A stretch of DNA of 28,840 nt, taken from an uncultured Phascolarctobacterium sp. GTDB lineage: Bacteria; Bacillota; Negativicutes; Acidaminococcales; Acidaminococcaceae. Below, piece by piece: positions 23,088 through 28,840 of this stretch. A model generated the notes under the pieces. It was given only the letters and a program-made list of their open reading frames with translations. It was not told the origin of the DNA and searched no databases. The position numbers and the translations under genes are program-made. The DNA lies in the NCBI GenBank assembly GCA_900547415.1, contig URGS01000024.1:1-28840 (forward strand), read 5' to 3'. The stretch's first letter is position 1. Each line of letters starts with the position of its first letter.

Positions 23088-23771
23088 ATGTTAGGAACAA
23101 TCGTAAATGTAGGAACAATTTTAACAGGCTCTATTATTGGCAGCTTTTTGAGCAGAGGCATCAAGGAAAATTATAAAACAGCACTTTTTGACGGACTAGG
23201 CTTGGCAACTGTAGGCTTAGGCGTAAACGCCTTCGTCAGCAATATGCCCAAGGTAGAATACCCAGTGCTTTTTATTGCCAGTATAGCTTTGGGAACACTA
23301 CTAGGTACATATTTGGACTTGAATGGTAAATTCCATAGCCTGTTGGAAAAGGCCAAAGGTGGCTCACGCTTGGCAGAGGGACTGTCAACGGCTATACTGC
23401 TCTTTTGCATAGGTACGCTATCCATATTAGGACCTATAGAAAGCCGACTCAATGGCAATAATACCTATCTTTTTACTAATGCGACTCTGGATTTCGTTTC
23501 GTCTATTATCTTAGCTTCGGCCTATGGAATAGGCATTGCCATTGCAGCTCTAGTATTGTTTTGTTGGCAGGGAAGCATATATCTTTTTGCAGGTGTCATT
23601 GCGCCCTATATGACGCCAAGTCTTTTGGGCGAGATTTCTGTATTAGGCGGAATTTTTCTCATGAGCTCAGGCTTAGGAATTTTGCAGCTTAGGGACTGCA
23701 AAACTCTTAATATGCTGCCTGCACTTTTAGTGCCGCCGCTGTTCTATTGGCTGGTGAAAATTGTAGTCTAA
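23088..23771 (+). CDS. DUF554 family membrane protein (YqgA-like)
   Basis: The 227-residue protein has 6-7 hydrophobic helices and the family start MLGTIVNVGTILTGSIIGSF, the segment LGTLLGTYLDL (about 67-77) and FCIGTLSILGPIESRLNGN (about 104-122), which identify DUF554. Members are thought to be inner-membrane transport-like proteins, but no substrate is established. The ribosome binding site (GTAGGA) is weak. It is transcribed alone. The stop codon is followed at once by a 29-nt imperfect hairpin (23772-23800) without a U tract and by the repeat region. Confidence 0.88.
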   Translation: MLGTIVNVGTILTGSIIGSFLSRGIKENYKTALFDGLGLATVGLGVNAFVSNMPKVEYPVLFIASIALGTLLGTYLDLNGKFHSLLEKAKGGSRLAEGLSTAILLFCIGTLSILGPIESRLNGNNTYLFTNATLDFVSSIILASAYGIGIAIAALVLFCWQGSIYLFAGVIAPYMTPSLLGEISVLGGIFLMSSGLGILQLRDCKTLNMLPALLVPPLFYWLVKIVV

Positions 23772-23807
23772 GCAACATGTGCAAAAAATGCACAAGTTGC
23801 CACACCC

Positions 23808-23891
23808 CCCCCTGTGTGCCTAGGGGCACATCCGTCCGGTTCGTGACCATACCCCCTGTGTGCCTAACGGCACATCCGTCCGGTCCAGACC
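23808..23891. repeat. Two tandem copies of a 44-bp hairpin-containing repeat
   Basis: CCCCCTGTGTGCCTA is followed by GGCACATCCGTCCGGT in both copies (first at 23808, second at 23852), with small differences in the hairpin loop and tail. Each unit holds the stem GTGCC/GGCAC. Just beyond is TTGGCC-TAA-GGCCAA (23900-23914). The stretch 23772-24076 contains only these repeats, the larger repeat at 23926 and no gene. Confidence 0.75.
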
Positions 23892-23925
23892 GCCCTCTCT
23901 TGGCCTAAGGCCAATTCACCTTGTC

Positions 23926-24040
23926 CCCTTGAATAAGGGGGACCGAGAGTTCTGCGTAAACGTAAATTAGAATTACGAATTCCTGGCTCCCCTTACTAAG
24001 GGGAGCTGTCAGCGAAGCTGACTGAGGGGTGCGGTACAGT
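23926..24040. repeat. 115-bp direct repeat flanking the DUF559 gene, left copy
   Basis: It runs from CCCTTGAATAAGGGGGACCG to GAGGGGTGCGGTACAG and matches the right copy (24474-24588) at all but about five positions within the core. It contains three hairpins: CCCCTT/AAGGGG, GCTCCCCTT/AAGGGGAGC (23986-24006), and GTCAGC-GAA-GCTGAC (24008-24022). Confidence 0.85.
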
Positions 24041-24076
24041 GTGTCAGCGGAGTAAAAGCTCTATAGGAGAATTTCT

Positions 24077-24484
24077 ATGTATAGAGAAAACAAAAAATAT
24101 AATCCTGATTTGGTTAAGCGTGCTCGTCTATTGAGAAAAGCAATGACGTATGCGGAAAGAAAGTTGTGGTATTTATTTCTTTCTAGGCATTATGTGAAAT
24201 GGTATCGGCAAAGAATAATGGGTAATTTCATTTTAGACTTCTATTGTGCAAAAGCTCATTTAGCAATAGAAATTGATGGCGGACAACACTATACGAAACA
24301 AGGTATAGCATACGATGAAGAAAGAAGTCAGTATTTATTAAAGTTTGGAGTTAATGTTGTTCGCTACTCTAATGATGATATTAAGAAACGATTTGATGAG
24401 GTTTGTAAAGATATTGATAGAAAAGTGAAAAAGTTGATCGCTGACCCCCTGCGCAGCGAAGCTGCGTCTGTGACCCTTGAATAA
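24077..24484 (+). CDS. DUF559 domain endonuclease-like protein
   Basis: The 135-residue protein has the DUF559 pattern: RKAMTYAERKLWYLF (20-34), RQRIMGNFILDFYC (44-57, D54), LAIEIDGGQHY (62-72, E65, D67), DEERSQYLLKFGVNVVRYSNDDI. The D...ExD core resembles the restriction-endonuclease-like (VSR-type) fold, so a DNA nuclease or nickase is plausible, but no activity is established. AGGAG precedes the ATG. The gene is visibly richer in A and T than its neighbours, and it lies between two 115-bp direct repeats. The last codons run into the right repeat, which supplies the stop codon. This arrangement suggests a mobile or repeat-associated cassette. Confidence 0.88.
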   Translation: MYRENKKYNPDLVKRARLLRKAMTYAERKLWYLFLSRHYVKWYRQRIMGNFILDFYCAKAHLAIEIDGGQHYTKQGIAYDEERSQYLLKFGVNVVRYSNDDIKKRFDEVCKDIDRKVKKLIADPLRSEAASVTLE

Positions 24485-24588
24485 GGGGGACCGAGAGTTT
24501 GGCGTAAACGTAAATTAGAATTGCGAACTCCTGGCTCCCCTTACTAAGGGGAGCTGTCAGCGAAGCTGACTGAGGGGTGCGGTATAGT
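24474..24588. repeat. 115-bp direct repeat flanking the DUF559 gene, right copy
   Basis: Nearly identical to 23926-24040 and in the same orientation, with the same three hairpins. Its first bases encode the C-terminus and TAA stop of the DUF559 gene. A degenerate third fragment (CTGCGAAGGTGACTGAGATG) follows at about 24592-24611. Confidence 0.85.
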
Positions 24589-24871
24589 TTTCTGCGAAGG
24601 TGACTGAGATGTGTGACACCCTAAAAATTAGTACCAACCCCTAATATCAGGACCTATTAGCTGCTAAATTTTCTGAAAACGTGAAACGCTTTACAGTTTT
24701 ATTAAAAACAACCAGTTATAATTGTGAAACTGTATTGTGAGCCATAGCTCATATGATGGTGAACCCATTGAAAATAGAACAGTTTTATAGTGTAAATGGC
24801 AAAATTTAGGGATAAAGTGTAATAATATTGAAAAATATCCCTGTGGAATGAAAATTTTAAGAGAATTTAAC

Positions 24872-24900
24872 TTGCTTTTTTTGTGAATATGCTTTACACT
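24872..24900 (+). promoter_or_regulatory. Promoter of the SLH porin gene
   Basis: TTGCTT (24872-24877), 17 nt, TACACT (24895-24900), with a T-rich spacer. It predicts a start near 24907 and a leader of about 214 nt. The stretch 24612-24871 before it is AT-rich with short inverted repeats (ACAGTTT/AAACTGT at 24693/24727; GGGATA/TATCCC at 24809/24836) and no gene. Confidence 0.5.
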
Positions 24901-24906
24901 ATACGT

Positions 24907-25120
24907 AGCAGTAAGAAGTGCTGACGGTACAGTCAGAATGCAACTTTTTATTGCCTCACCCCTGATTATAAAAGTCCAAAGGCAAGGCAAGATGCTTACA
25001 AGGTAGAGGAAACAAGGCAACTCTTACCAGAGTGTAAGAAGAATGCTAAACCGGAGGAATTTTGTAATAAATTTATTTCAACTCTATCCGAAGATAGAGA
25101 AAAAGAGGAGGAAATTTATT
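24907..25120 (+). other. Long structured 5' leader of the porin gene
   Basis: The leader contains CTGAC/GTCAG (24921-24936), TTGCC/GGCAA (24951-24985), CTTAC/GTAAG (25023-25038) and CTCTATC/GATAGAG (25082-25099) stems, the last directly before the GAGGAGG site. Stable long leaders are common for abundant outer-membrane proteins; a regulatory role here is inference. A second GGAGG at 25053 has no usable start codon after it. Confidence 0.4.
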
Positions 25121-26398
25121 ATGAAAAAATCCTTAGTACTCGCAATGGCTATGGCTCTTGGCGTAACTGCTTCCGCATACGCTGCAAATCCGTTCTCCGA
25201 CGTTCCGGCTGGCCACTGGGCATATGATTCCGTAGCAGAACTGGCAGCTGCAGGCGTAGTTGATGGCTACACCGATGGCTCCTTCGGCGGCGACAAACTG
25301 ATGACCCGTTATGAAATGGCTCAAATCGTAGCAAAAGCTATGGCAAAAGGCGCTAACGTTGACAAACTGGCTGCTGAATTCGCTGACGAACTGGATACCC
25401 TGGGCGTTCGTGTAGCTAACCTGGAGAAAAAAGCTGACAACGTTAAAGTAACTGGTGAAATGCGTTATCGTTATGCTGACAGCGATCTGGATGGCAACAC
25501 TAATGACCTGCGTTCCCGTATCTGGGTAAATGGTCAAGTTAACGATGACTGGTCTTACACTGGTATGATTGAAAACGTTCAAGATTTCGATAATGATGCT
25601 AATGAAGATGGCGACGTAAGATTCCAACGTGCTTATGTACAAGGTAAATTGGGCGGTATGGATGTAACTGCTGGTCGTTACAATGCATTCTTCGCTAATG
25701 GCTATGTATACGATACCCGTGCTGATGGCGTAGAACTGGCTTATGGCGATAAAGTACAACTGAAAGGCTTTGCTGGTAAAGCAACCGATGATATTAGTGT
25801 ACTCCCTGCAGTTAAAGCAGAAGGTGATGTAACTTCTGGTGGTAACTATGCAGGTGCAGAAGTATCTGCTGCTCTGGGTGGCGTAAACCTGATGGGCGGT
25901 TATGTAAACTTCAAAGACATGGGCGCAGGTGTGTACGGTGATGAAGTTGTTGGCGAAACTGATTTTGACAACGCAATTTGGTATGTTGGTGCTGATTACA
26001 CTATGGGCGATGTAACCCTGAATGCTATGTATCTGAAAGGCGATGCAAGCTGGGATGCAGTTCCGGGTGCATCTGATGCTATTGATAAATATCTTGATGA
26101 CGATGGTTTTGTAGTTGGTTTGACCTATAAAGGCGCTAAAGCTGACGAAGTTGGTTCCTATGGCGTTTTCGCTAACTACTATGACCAAGGTGCACAAACC
26201 TATGTAGCACACACCACCGATGCTAACACCTTTGGTATGACTGGCTTCAAAGGTTGGGGTGCAGGCGTAGAATACACCTTTGCTAAGAACATCGTTGGTA
26301 CCGTTGCTTACTATGACACCGAGTCCAAATTGGCTGACGAGTTTGATTACAGCTACGATGACCAAAAAGTTTGGGCTGACGTAACCTTCACTTTCTAA
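25121..26398 (+). CDS. SLH-domain outer-membrane porin (OmpM-like)
   Basis: The protein (425 residues) has a signal peptide (1-21, cut after AYA), one SLH domain (about 23-80, FSDVPAGHWAYDSVAELA, VVDGYTDGSFGGDKLMTRYEMA), a short coiled coil (about 85-108) and a beta-barrel of alternating aromatic/polar strands ending in TFTF with a terminal phenylalanine, as needed for barrel assembly. This is the architecture of Negativicutes OmpM: the SLH domain grips polyamine-modified peptidoglycan while the barrel sits in the outer membrane, joining the two layers and allowing diffusion. The start is ATG 25121 after AGAGGAGG. Codon use is strongly biased (GTA, GCT, AAA), as in a highly expressed gene. 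A truncated paralogue follows. Confidence 0.93.
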   Translation: MKKSLVLAMAMALGVTASAYAANPFSDVPAGHWAYDSVAELAAAGVVDGYTDGSFGGDKLMTRYEMAQIVAKAMAKGANVDKLAAEFADELDTLGVRVANLEKKADNVKVTGEMRYRYADSDLDGNTNDLRSRIWVNGQVNDDWSYTGMIENVQDFDNDANEDGDVRFQRAYVQGKLGGMDVTAGRYNAFFANGYVYDTRADGVELAYGDKVQLKGFAGKATDDISVLPAVKAEGDVTSGGNYAGAEVSAALGGVNLMGGYVNFKDMGAGVYGDEVVGETDFDNAIWYVGADYTMGDVTLNAMYLKGDASWDAVPGASDAIDKYLDDDGFVVGLTYKGAKADEVGSYGVFANYYDQGAQTYVAHTTDANTFGMTGFKGWGAGVEYTFAKNIVGTVAYYDTESKLADEFDYSYDDQKVWADVTFTF

Positions 26399-26466
26399 TT
26401 TAATATGGTTCTTTAACTATTGTTGGGGTCTAGTAAAAAGTTAATATCTTTTTCTTTACAATTCAG

Positions 26467-26510
26467 TTCCTCTACTGATACAATTTAAAGTATCCGTAGA
26501 GGAATTTTTT
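26467..26510 (+). terminator. Terminator of the porin gene
   Basis: TTCCTCTAC pairs with GTAGAGGAA, a mismatch, then GATAC with GTATC, 8-nt loop, followed by TTTTTT (26505-26510). The downstream fragment gene begins 14 nt later, so its expression would need readthrough. Confidence 0.9.
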
Positions 26511-26524
26511 ATATAGAGGAGACG

Positions 26525-27013
26525 ATGAAAGTGTTTTTAGGATACTATGTAGTTAATTTTCAAAATAAAAAATGTCTATGTCTGACTAAAAGTGGTGTGG
26601 ACAACAAAATTTGGCATATAGGTGCTGAATATTCTGTAGGTGATGTGACTGTAAGTGGTATGTATTTGCATGGCGACACCTCCCGTAAAACTCCTATCCA
26701 GCAAGAAGCTGACAAGGATGGCTACATGGTTGGCGTATCCTACAAGGGTGCAGAAGCTGCAGAGGTTGGCTCCTATGGTCTGTGGGCTAATTACTATGAT
26801 CAAGGCGGTCAAACTGTAATTGTACATACTTCTGATGCTAACACCTTTGGTCGCCTTGGCTTTGAAGGTTATGGCGTAGGTGCAAACTATACCTTTGCTA
26901 AGAACATAGTTGGTACTTTAGCTTACTACGACACTGAAAGCAAAGCTAAAACCGGTAAATACAAGGACAAAGATGACCAAATTCTTTGGACTTCCTTAAC
27001 CTTCTCCTTCTAA
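26525..27013 (+). CDS. Truncated porin paralogue, C-terminal barrel fragment (likely gene remnant)
   Basis: The 162-residue frame begins with a 25-residue unrelated start (MKVFLGYYVVNFQNKKC) and then matches the last 140 or so residues of the upstream porin: IWHIGAEYSVGDVTVSGMYLHGD, EVGSYGLWANYYDQGGQT, HTSDANTFG, NYTFAKNIVGTLAYYDTESK, ending LTFSF. Signal peptide, SLH domain and the first half of the barrel are missing, so it cannot reach the outer membrane on its own. An AGAGGAG site is present, the frame is intact, and it has its own terminator. It looks like the remains of a tandem porin duplication; alternatively it could be a donor for gene conversion into the intact porin. Confidence 0.75.
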   Translation: MKVFLGYYVVNFQNKKCLCLTKSGVDNKIWHIGAEYSVGDVTVSGMYLHGDTSRKTPIQQEADKDGYMVGVSYKGAEAAEVGSYGLWANYYDQGGQTVIVHTSDANTFGRLGFEGYGVGANYTFAKNIVGTLAYYDTESKAKTGKYKDKDDQILWTSLTFSF

Positions 27014-27031
27014 ATTTAATATTTGATATTT

Positions 27032-27063
27032 AAAACAGGATGGCGCAAGTCATCCTGTTTTTA
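27032..27063 (+). terminator. Terminator after the porin fragment
   Basis: AAAACAGGATG pairs with CATCCTGTTTT (11 bp, 8-nt loop), ending in TTTTT. Confidence 0.88.
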
Positions 27064-27212
27064 TATGCATTCCTATGCAGTTATTCAATACTTAGCGGAG
27101 GGTTATAAAGTTTTAGTTGTAATATGAAGGTATGGTATCTGTACATATGAAGTGATTATTGGAAATAGGTTAGGGAGAACATTGGAAGTAAAAGAAAATT
27201 TTCTAAAAGCTC

Positions 27213-27241
27213 TTGCCAAAAATAATATTACCTGCTATAAT
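27213..27241 (+). promoter_or_regulatory. Promoter of tRNA-Ser
   Basis: TTGCCA (27213-27218), 17 nt, TATAAT (27236-27241) with a TG extension. The tRNA starts 17 nt after the -10. Confidence 0.75.
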
Positions 27242-27257
27242 ATACAAGTAACCTAAC

Positions 27258-27349
27258 GGAGTGGTACTCAAGCTGGCTGAAGAGGACGGTTTGCTAAATC
27301 GTTAGGCGGGTCAAACCGCGCCAGGGTTCGAATCCCTGCCACTCCGCCA
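27258..27349 (+). tRNA. tRNA-Ser (anticodon GCU)
   Basis: The acceptor stem GGAGTGG pairs with CCACTCC, then discriminator G and an encoded CCA. The anticodon loop is TTGCTAA (anticodon GCT, reading AGC/AGU) on an ACGGT/ATCGT stem, followed by the long variable arm typical of class II tRNA-Ser and the T-arm CAGGG-TTCGAAT-CCCTG. The length, 92 nt with CCA, is normal. The 3' end is repeated at 28150-28189. Confidence 0.96.
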
Positions 27350-27363
27350 TTAGAAATGATGAG
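27324..27363. repeat. att-like direct repeat, copy at the tRNA-Ser 3' end
   Basis: The T-arm, acceptor end and 14 nt of flank (ACTCCGCCATTAG...GAG) recur at 28150-28189. The last 23 nt match at 21 positions; the preceding 17 nt are degenerate (about 11 matches). Confidence 0.6.
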
Positions 27364-27388
27364 CAGTGAATATTCACTGCTCTTTTTT
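27361..27388 (+). terminator. Terminator of tRNA-Ser
   Basis: GAGCAGTGAAT and ATTCACTGCTC form a perfect 22-bp palindrome, followed by TTTTTT. Confidence 0.92.
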
Positions 27389-27394
27389 GTTAAA

Positions 27395-27403
27395 TGATAT
27401 AAT
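27395..27403 (+). promoter_or_regulatory. Extended -10 promoter of the fic gene
   Basis: TGATATAAT with TATAAT at 27398-27403, about 30 nt before the fic start. No -35 match is seen at the right distance. Confidence 0.45.
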
Positions 27404-27433
27404 TTATTAGCTAAGCAAGGAAGGAAAATTCTT

Positions 27434-28144
27434 ATGAAGCTGAATATTATAGATATATCTTCTCTGCCTAAGGATTATTTTGATGATTTGATGGTACGCA
27501 TGGCTCATCATAGTACTGCTATTGAAGGCAACACATTGACTCAAGGCGAAACGAAAAGCGTTTTGATTGATGGATATGTTCCTCGTGCTATCAACCTTAG
27601 AGAATTGAATGAGGTACTGAATTATAAAAGCTTTACCAGCCACATGGTCGATTATTTACATAAAGATAGAGCAATCTCCACAGACTTTATTAAGGAAATC
27701 CACGGAATTTTATGTCACGAGGCTATTGAGTCTGTTCCCGGTAGATTTAAAACACAGCCCAATATGGTTATTGGTGCTGATTTCATACCATCTCCGCCTT
27801 ATCGTGTTCCCATGGATATGGAGAATTGGGTATTAGATTTAAAAGTGCAGCTGGATAACGCCCAGACTGAACGTGATATTGTTGAGTCTGTATGTCGTCA
27901 ACATTTTGCTTTTGAACGTATTCATCCATTTTCAGATGGTAATGGTAGAGTAGGCAGAGCATTATTGGTATATAGCTGTTTACAGAATGGAATATTGCCT
28001 ATTGTAATACCTGTAAAACAAAAGCAACGCTATATAAGCTGCCTTAATGATATGGATTTAGAAGGAATGGTAAATTTTTCCTTTGATCTTATGGCCGAAG
28101 AAAAGCTGCGTTTAGAGGCCTTTGGAGTAAAATTAGGAGATTAA
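27434..28144 (+). CDS. Fic family protein (AMPylation domain) with N-terminal inhibitory motif
   Basis: Fic proteins transfer AMP or other nucleotides to hydroxyl side chains of target proteins. The 236-residue product has the complete active site HPFSDGNGR at 164-172, the flap region before it (FIPSPPYRVP) and, near its start, STAIEGN (27-33), the [S/T]xxxE[G/N] inhibitory helix in which E31 would block ATP binding. It is therefore a self-inhibited class II-type Fic and needs no separate antitoxin. AAGGA precedes the start. The gene lies alone between the tRNA-Ser 3' end and a copy of that end, which suggests acquisition by integration. Target is unknown. Confidence 0.93.
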   Translation: MKLNIIDISSLPKDYFDDLMVRMAHHSTAIEGNTLTQGETKSVLIDGYVPRAINLRELNEVLNYKSFTSHMVDYLHKDRAISTDFIKEIHGILCHEAIESVPGRFKTQPNMVIGADFIPSPPYRVPMDMENWVLDLKVQLDNAQTERDIVESVCRQHFAFERIHPFSDGNGRVGRALLVYSCLQNGILPIVIPVKQKQRYISCLNDMDLEGMVNFSFDLMAEEKLRLEAFGVKLGD

Positions 28145-28149
28145 GCATA

Positions 28150-28189
28150 GGCTTTGCATCCATTGTACTCCGCCATTAGTAATGACGAG
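28150..28189. repeat. att-like direct repeat, distal copy
   Basis: ACTCCGCCATTAG-T-AATGA-C-GAG (28167-28189) copies the tRNA-Ser 3' end and its flank with two changes, preceded by a degenerate T-arm. Distance from the tRNA copy is 826 bp, with only fic between. Confidence 0.6.
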
Positions 28190-28365
28190 GCTGGGACAAA
28201 ACTCAGATATAGACAGATAATCATAAGAAAGCATATAAAGCATATAAAGTATATAGCTAAAATTAAAAATCATTAAACATATGCAAAAACAAAGAGGCTA
28301 GAGGTTGAGTAATACTCAACCCCTAGCCTTGCTTTAGTTTATGAGACCACTTTTGTCCCAGCCTC
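28187..28365. repeat. Inverted-repeat element with internal strong hairpin
   Basis: GAGGCTGGGACAAAA (28187-28201) and TTTTGTCCCAGCCTC (28351-28365) are perfect 15-bp inverted repeats, followed by TTTTT. Inside is AGGCTAG/CTAGCCT plus GGTTGAGT/ACTCAACC (28295-28329), 15 bp with one mismatch and a 3-nt loop. The outer core resembles the ftsH terminator. The interior is AT-rich and noncoding, so the gap 28145-28552 holds only repeats and a promoter. Confidence 0.7.
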
Positions 28366-28457
28366 TTTTTGTATTCTTTATATAGAAATACTATGCTTAT
28401 ATGCCGTAAGCCTTGCTTTAGTTTATGAGGGTAGTTTTGTTTCAGACTCTTTTTATA
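28326..28457 (+). repeat. Two copies of a 48-nt segment, 84 nt apart
   Basis: GCCTTGCTTTAGTTTATGAG starts both copies (28326 and 28410), and each ends in a CAG..CTCTTTTT motif; about 40 of 48 positions agree. The second is a degenerate copy of the right end of the inverted-repeat element. Confidence 0.7.
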
Positions 28458-28462
28458 TGTGC

Positions 28463-28491
28463 TTGTAAAGCTAATGTTTTTTAGGTAGAAT
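28463..28491 (+). promoter_or_regulatory. Promoter of the DUF3791-DUF3990 pair
   Basis: TTGTAA (28463-28468), 17 nt, TAGAAT (28486-28491), about 60 nt before the first start codon. Confidence 0.55.
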
Positions 28492-28552
28492 ATGACTAGA
28501 TAAGCAATGAGATACTAATGAATAGATGTATGTTGTGCAAGGAGGGAAGGCA

Positions 28553-28765
28553 ATGCTTGATGAGGTAATTTTTTTTCAAACACGTATCTTTAGAATTTTT
28601 TGTGATAAAGCTAAGCTTTCTGCTCACGATGCAAATATGATATTTGATCAATATGGTATTTGGAAATATTTAGAAGATGCTTATGATGTACTACATATAA
28701 ACGGAGATGAGTGTGCGCTCGATGATGTAATAGATATATTAAAAGAGAAGGGTGTAAATATATGA
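28553..28765 (+). CDS. DUF3791 family small protein
   Basis: The 70-residue protein (MLDEVIFFQTRIFRIFCDKA...) has the short helical pattern of DUF3791: an N-terminal helix, LSAHDANMIFDQYGIWKYLEDAYDVLH and a C-terminal DDVIDILKEKG. Function is unknown. AAGGAGGG lies 6 nt before ATG 28553; an in-frame ATG at 28526 is upstream of that site and is rejected. Its stop overlaps the start of the next gene (ATGA), so the two are translationally coupled. DUF3791 next to DUF3990 is a recurring pair in gut anaerobes and has the look of a toxin-antitoxin module, with this as the candidate antitoxin. That is inference. Confidence 0.8.
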   Translation: MLDEVIFFQTRIFRIFCDKAKLSAHDANMIFDQYGIWKYLEDAYDVLHINGDECALDDVIDILKEKGVNI

Positions 28766-28840
28766 ATCTAAAGGATGGTATGTTATTGTATCATGGCAGT
28801 TATATAGCAGTTGAAAAAATAGATTTATCTAAGTGCGATG
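28762..28840 (+). CDS. DUF3990 family protein, N-terminal fragment (cut by window edge)
   Basis: Twenty-six residues are visible, MNLKDGMLLYHGSYIAVE onward to SKCD. The LYHGS motif followed by IDLSKCD matches the start of DUF3990, a family I associate with the ADP-ribosyltransferase-like fold, where an H in this position contacts NAD. The start overlaps the DUF3791 stop by ATGA. The rest, including any catalytic glutamate, lies outside the window. Confidence 0.65.
   Translation, partial: MNLKDGMLLYHGSYIAVEKIDLSKCD

Noticed and set aside
23808..23891. CRISPR-like array
   Set aside because: There are only two units in tandem without spacers, and no cas genes are in the window.
24077..24484. 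DUF559 gene as an insertion-sequence transposase
   Set aside because: The repeats are direct, not terminal inverted, and the protein has a D...ExD nuclease pattern rather than a DDE or HUH transposase core.
25043..25120. N-terminal extension of the porin starting at 25043
   Set aside because: The extension would put a basic 26-residue segment before a perfect signal peptide, and the strong GAGGAGG site lies right before ATG 25121.
25133..26365. 410-codon open frame opposite the SLH porin
   Set aside because: The biased codon use of the porin removes stop codons on the other strand; the protein shows no family features.

Overview
The window looks like chromosome from a diderm Firmicute of the class Negativicutes, most likely an Acidaminococcaceae or Phascolarctobacterium-like gut anaerobe. 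The reason is the pairing of a Firmicutes-type translation and nucleotide cluster (rpmE, yqhQ, prfA, prmC, ywlC, rpiB, ywlG, glyA, upp) with a signal-peptide plus SLH plus beta-barrel porin, which is the outer-membrane tether of Negativicutes. The genus is inference. Coding density is high, and most genes have an AGGAG-type ribosome binding site and sigma-A-like promoters.

Layout. 1-2.2 kb: the first codons of a minus-strand pyruvate carboxylase, divergent from ftsH. 2.2-7.3 kb: a 180-nt rod-shaped inverted repeat that may be a structured RNA, then a metallophosphoesterase/HAD phosphatase pair (minus), an AlaX-type tRNA editing protein (plus), threonine aldolase (minus) and a DedA membrane protein (minus). 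7.4-11.6 kb: methionine aminopeptidase with a SEC-C motif, then a purine permease and adenine deaminase, which together make an adenine uptake and salvage module. 11.6-13 kb: a DUF815 ATPase. 13-21 kb: the conserved cluster rpmE-yqhQ-prfA-prmC-ywlC-rpiB-ywlG-glyA, then upp and dCMP deaminase (release-factor synthesis and modification, t6A synthesis, one-carbon and pyrimidine salvage).

21.1-21.4 kb: a previously untracked 25-codon hydrophobic peptide gene of the TxpA/BsrG/Hol_Tox type. Two strong promoters face each other across it, and the 5' and 3' ends of the predicted mRNA are complementary. It is a candidate type I toxin-antitoxin locus squeezed between comEB and the TPP riboswitch that controls thiC. 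21.5-23.8 kb: TPP riboswitch, thiC and a DUF554 membrane protein.

23.8-28.8 kb is accessory in character. A DUF559 endonuclease gene lies between two 115-bp direct repeats rich in hairpins. It is followed by the SLH porin and a truncated porin paralogue directly downstream. A tRNA-Ser(GCU) gene follows. Its 3' end is duplicated about 0.8 kb further on, beyond a Fic protein gene, so fic lies between att-like repeats. The window ends in repeat-rich DNA and a DUF3791-DUF3990 pair cut by the window edge.
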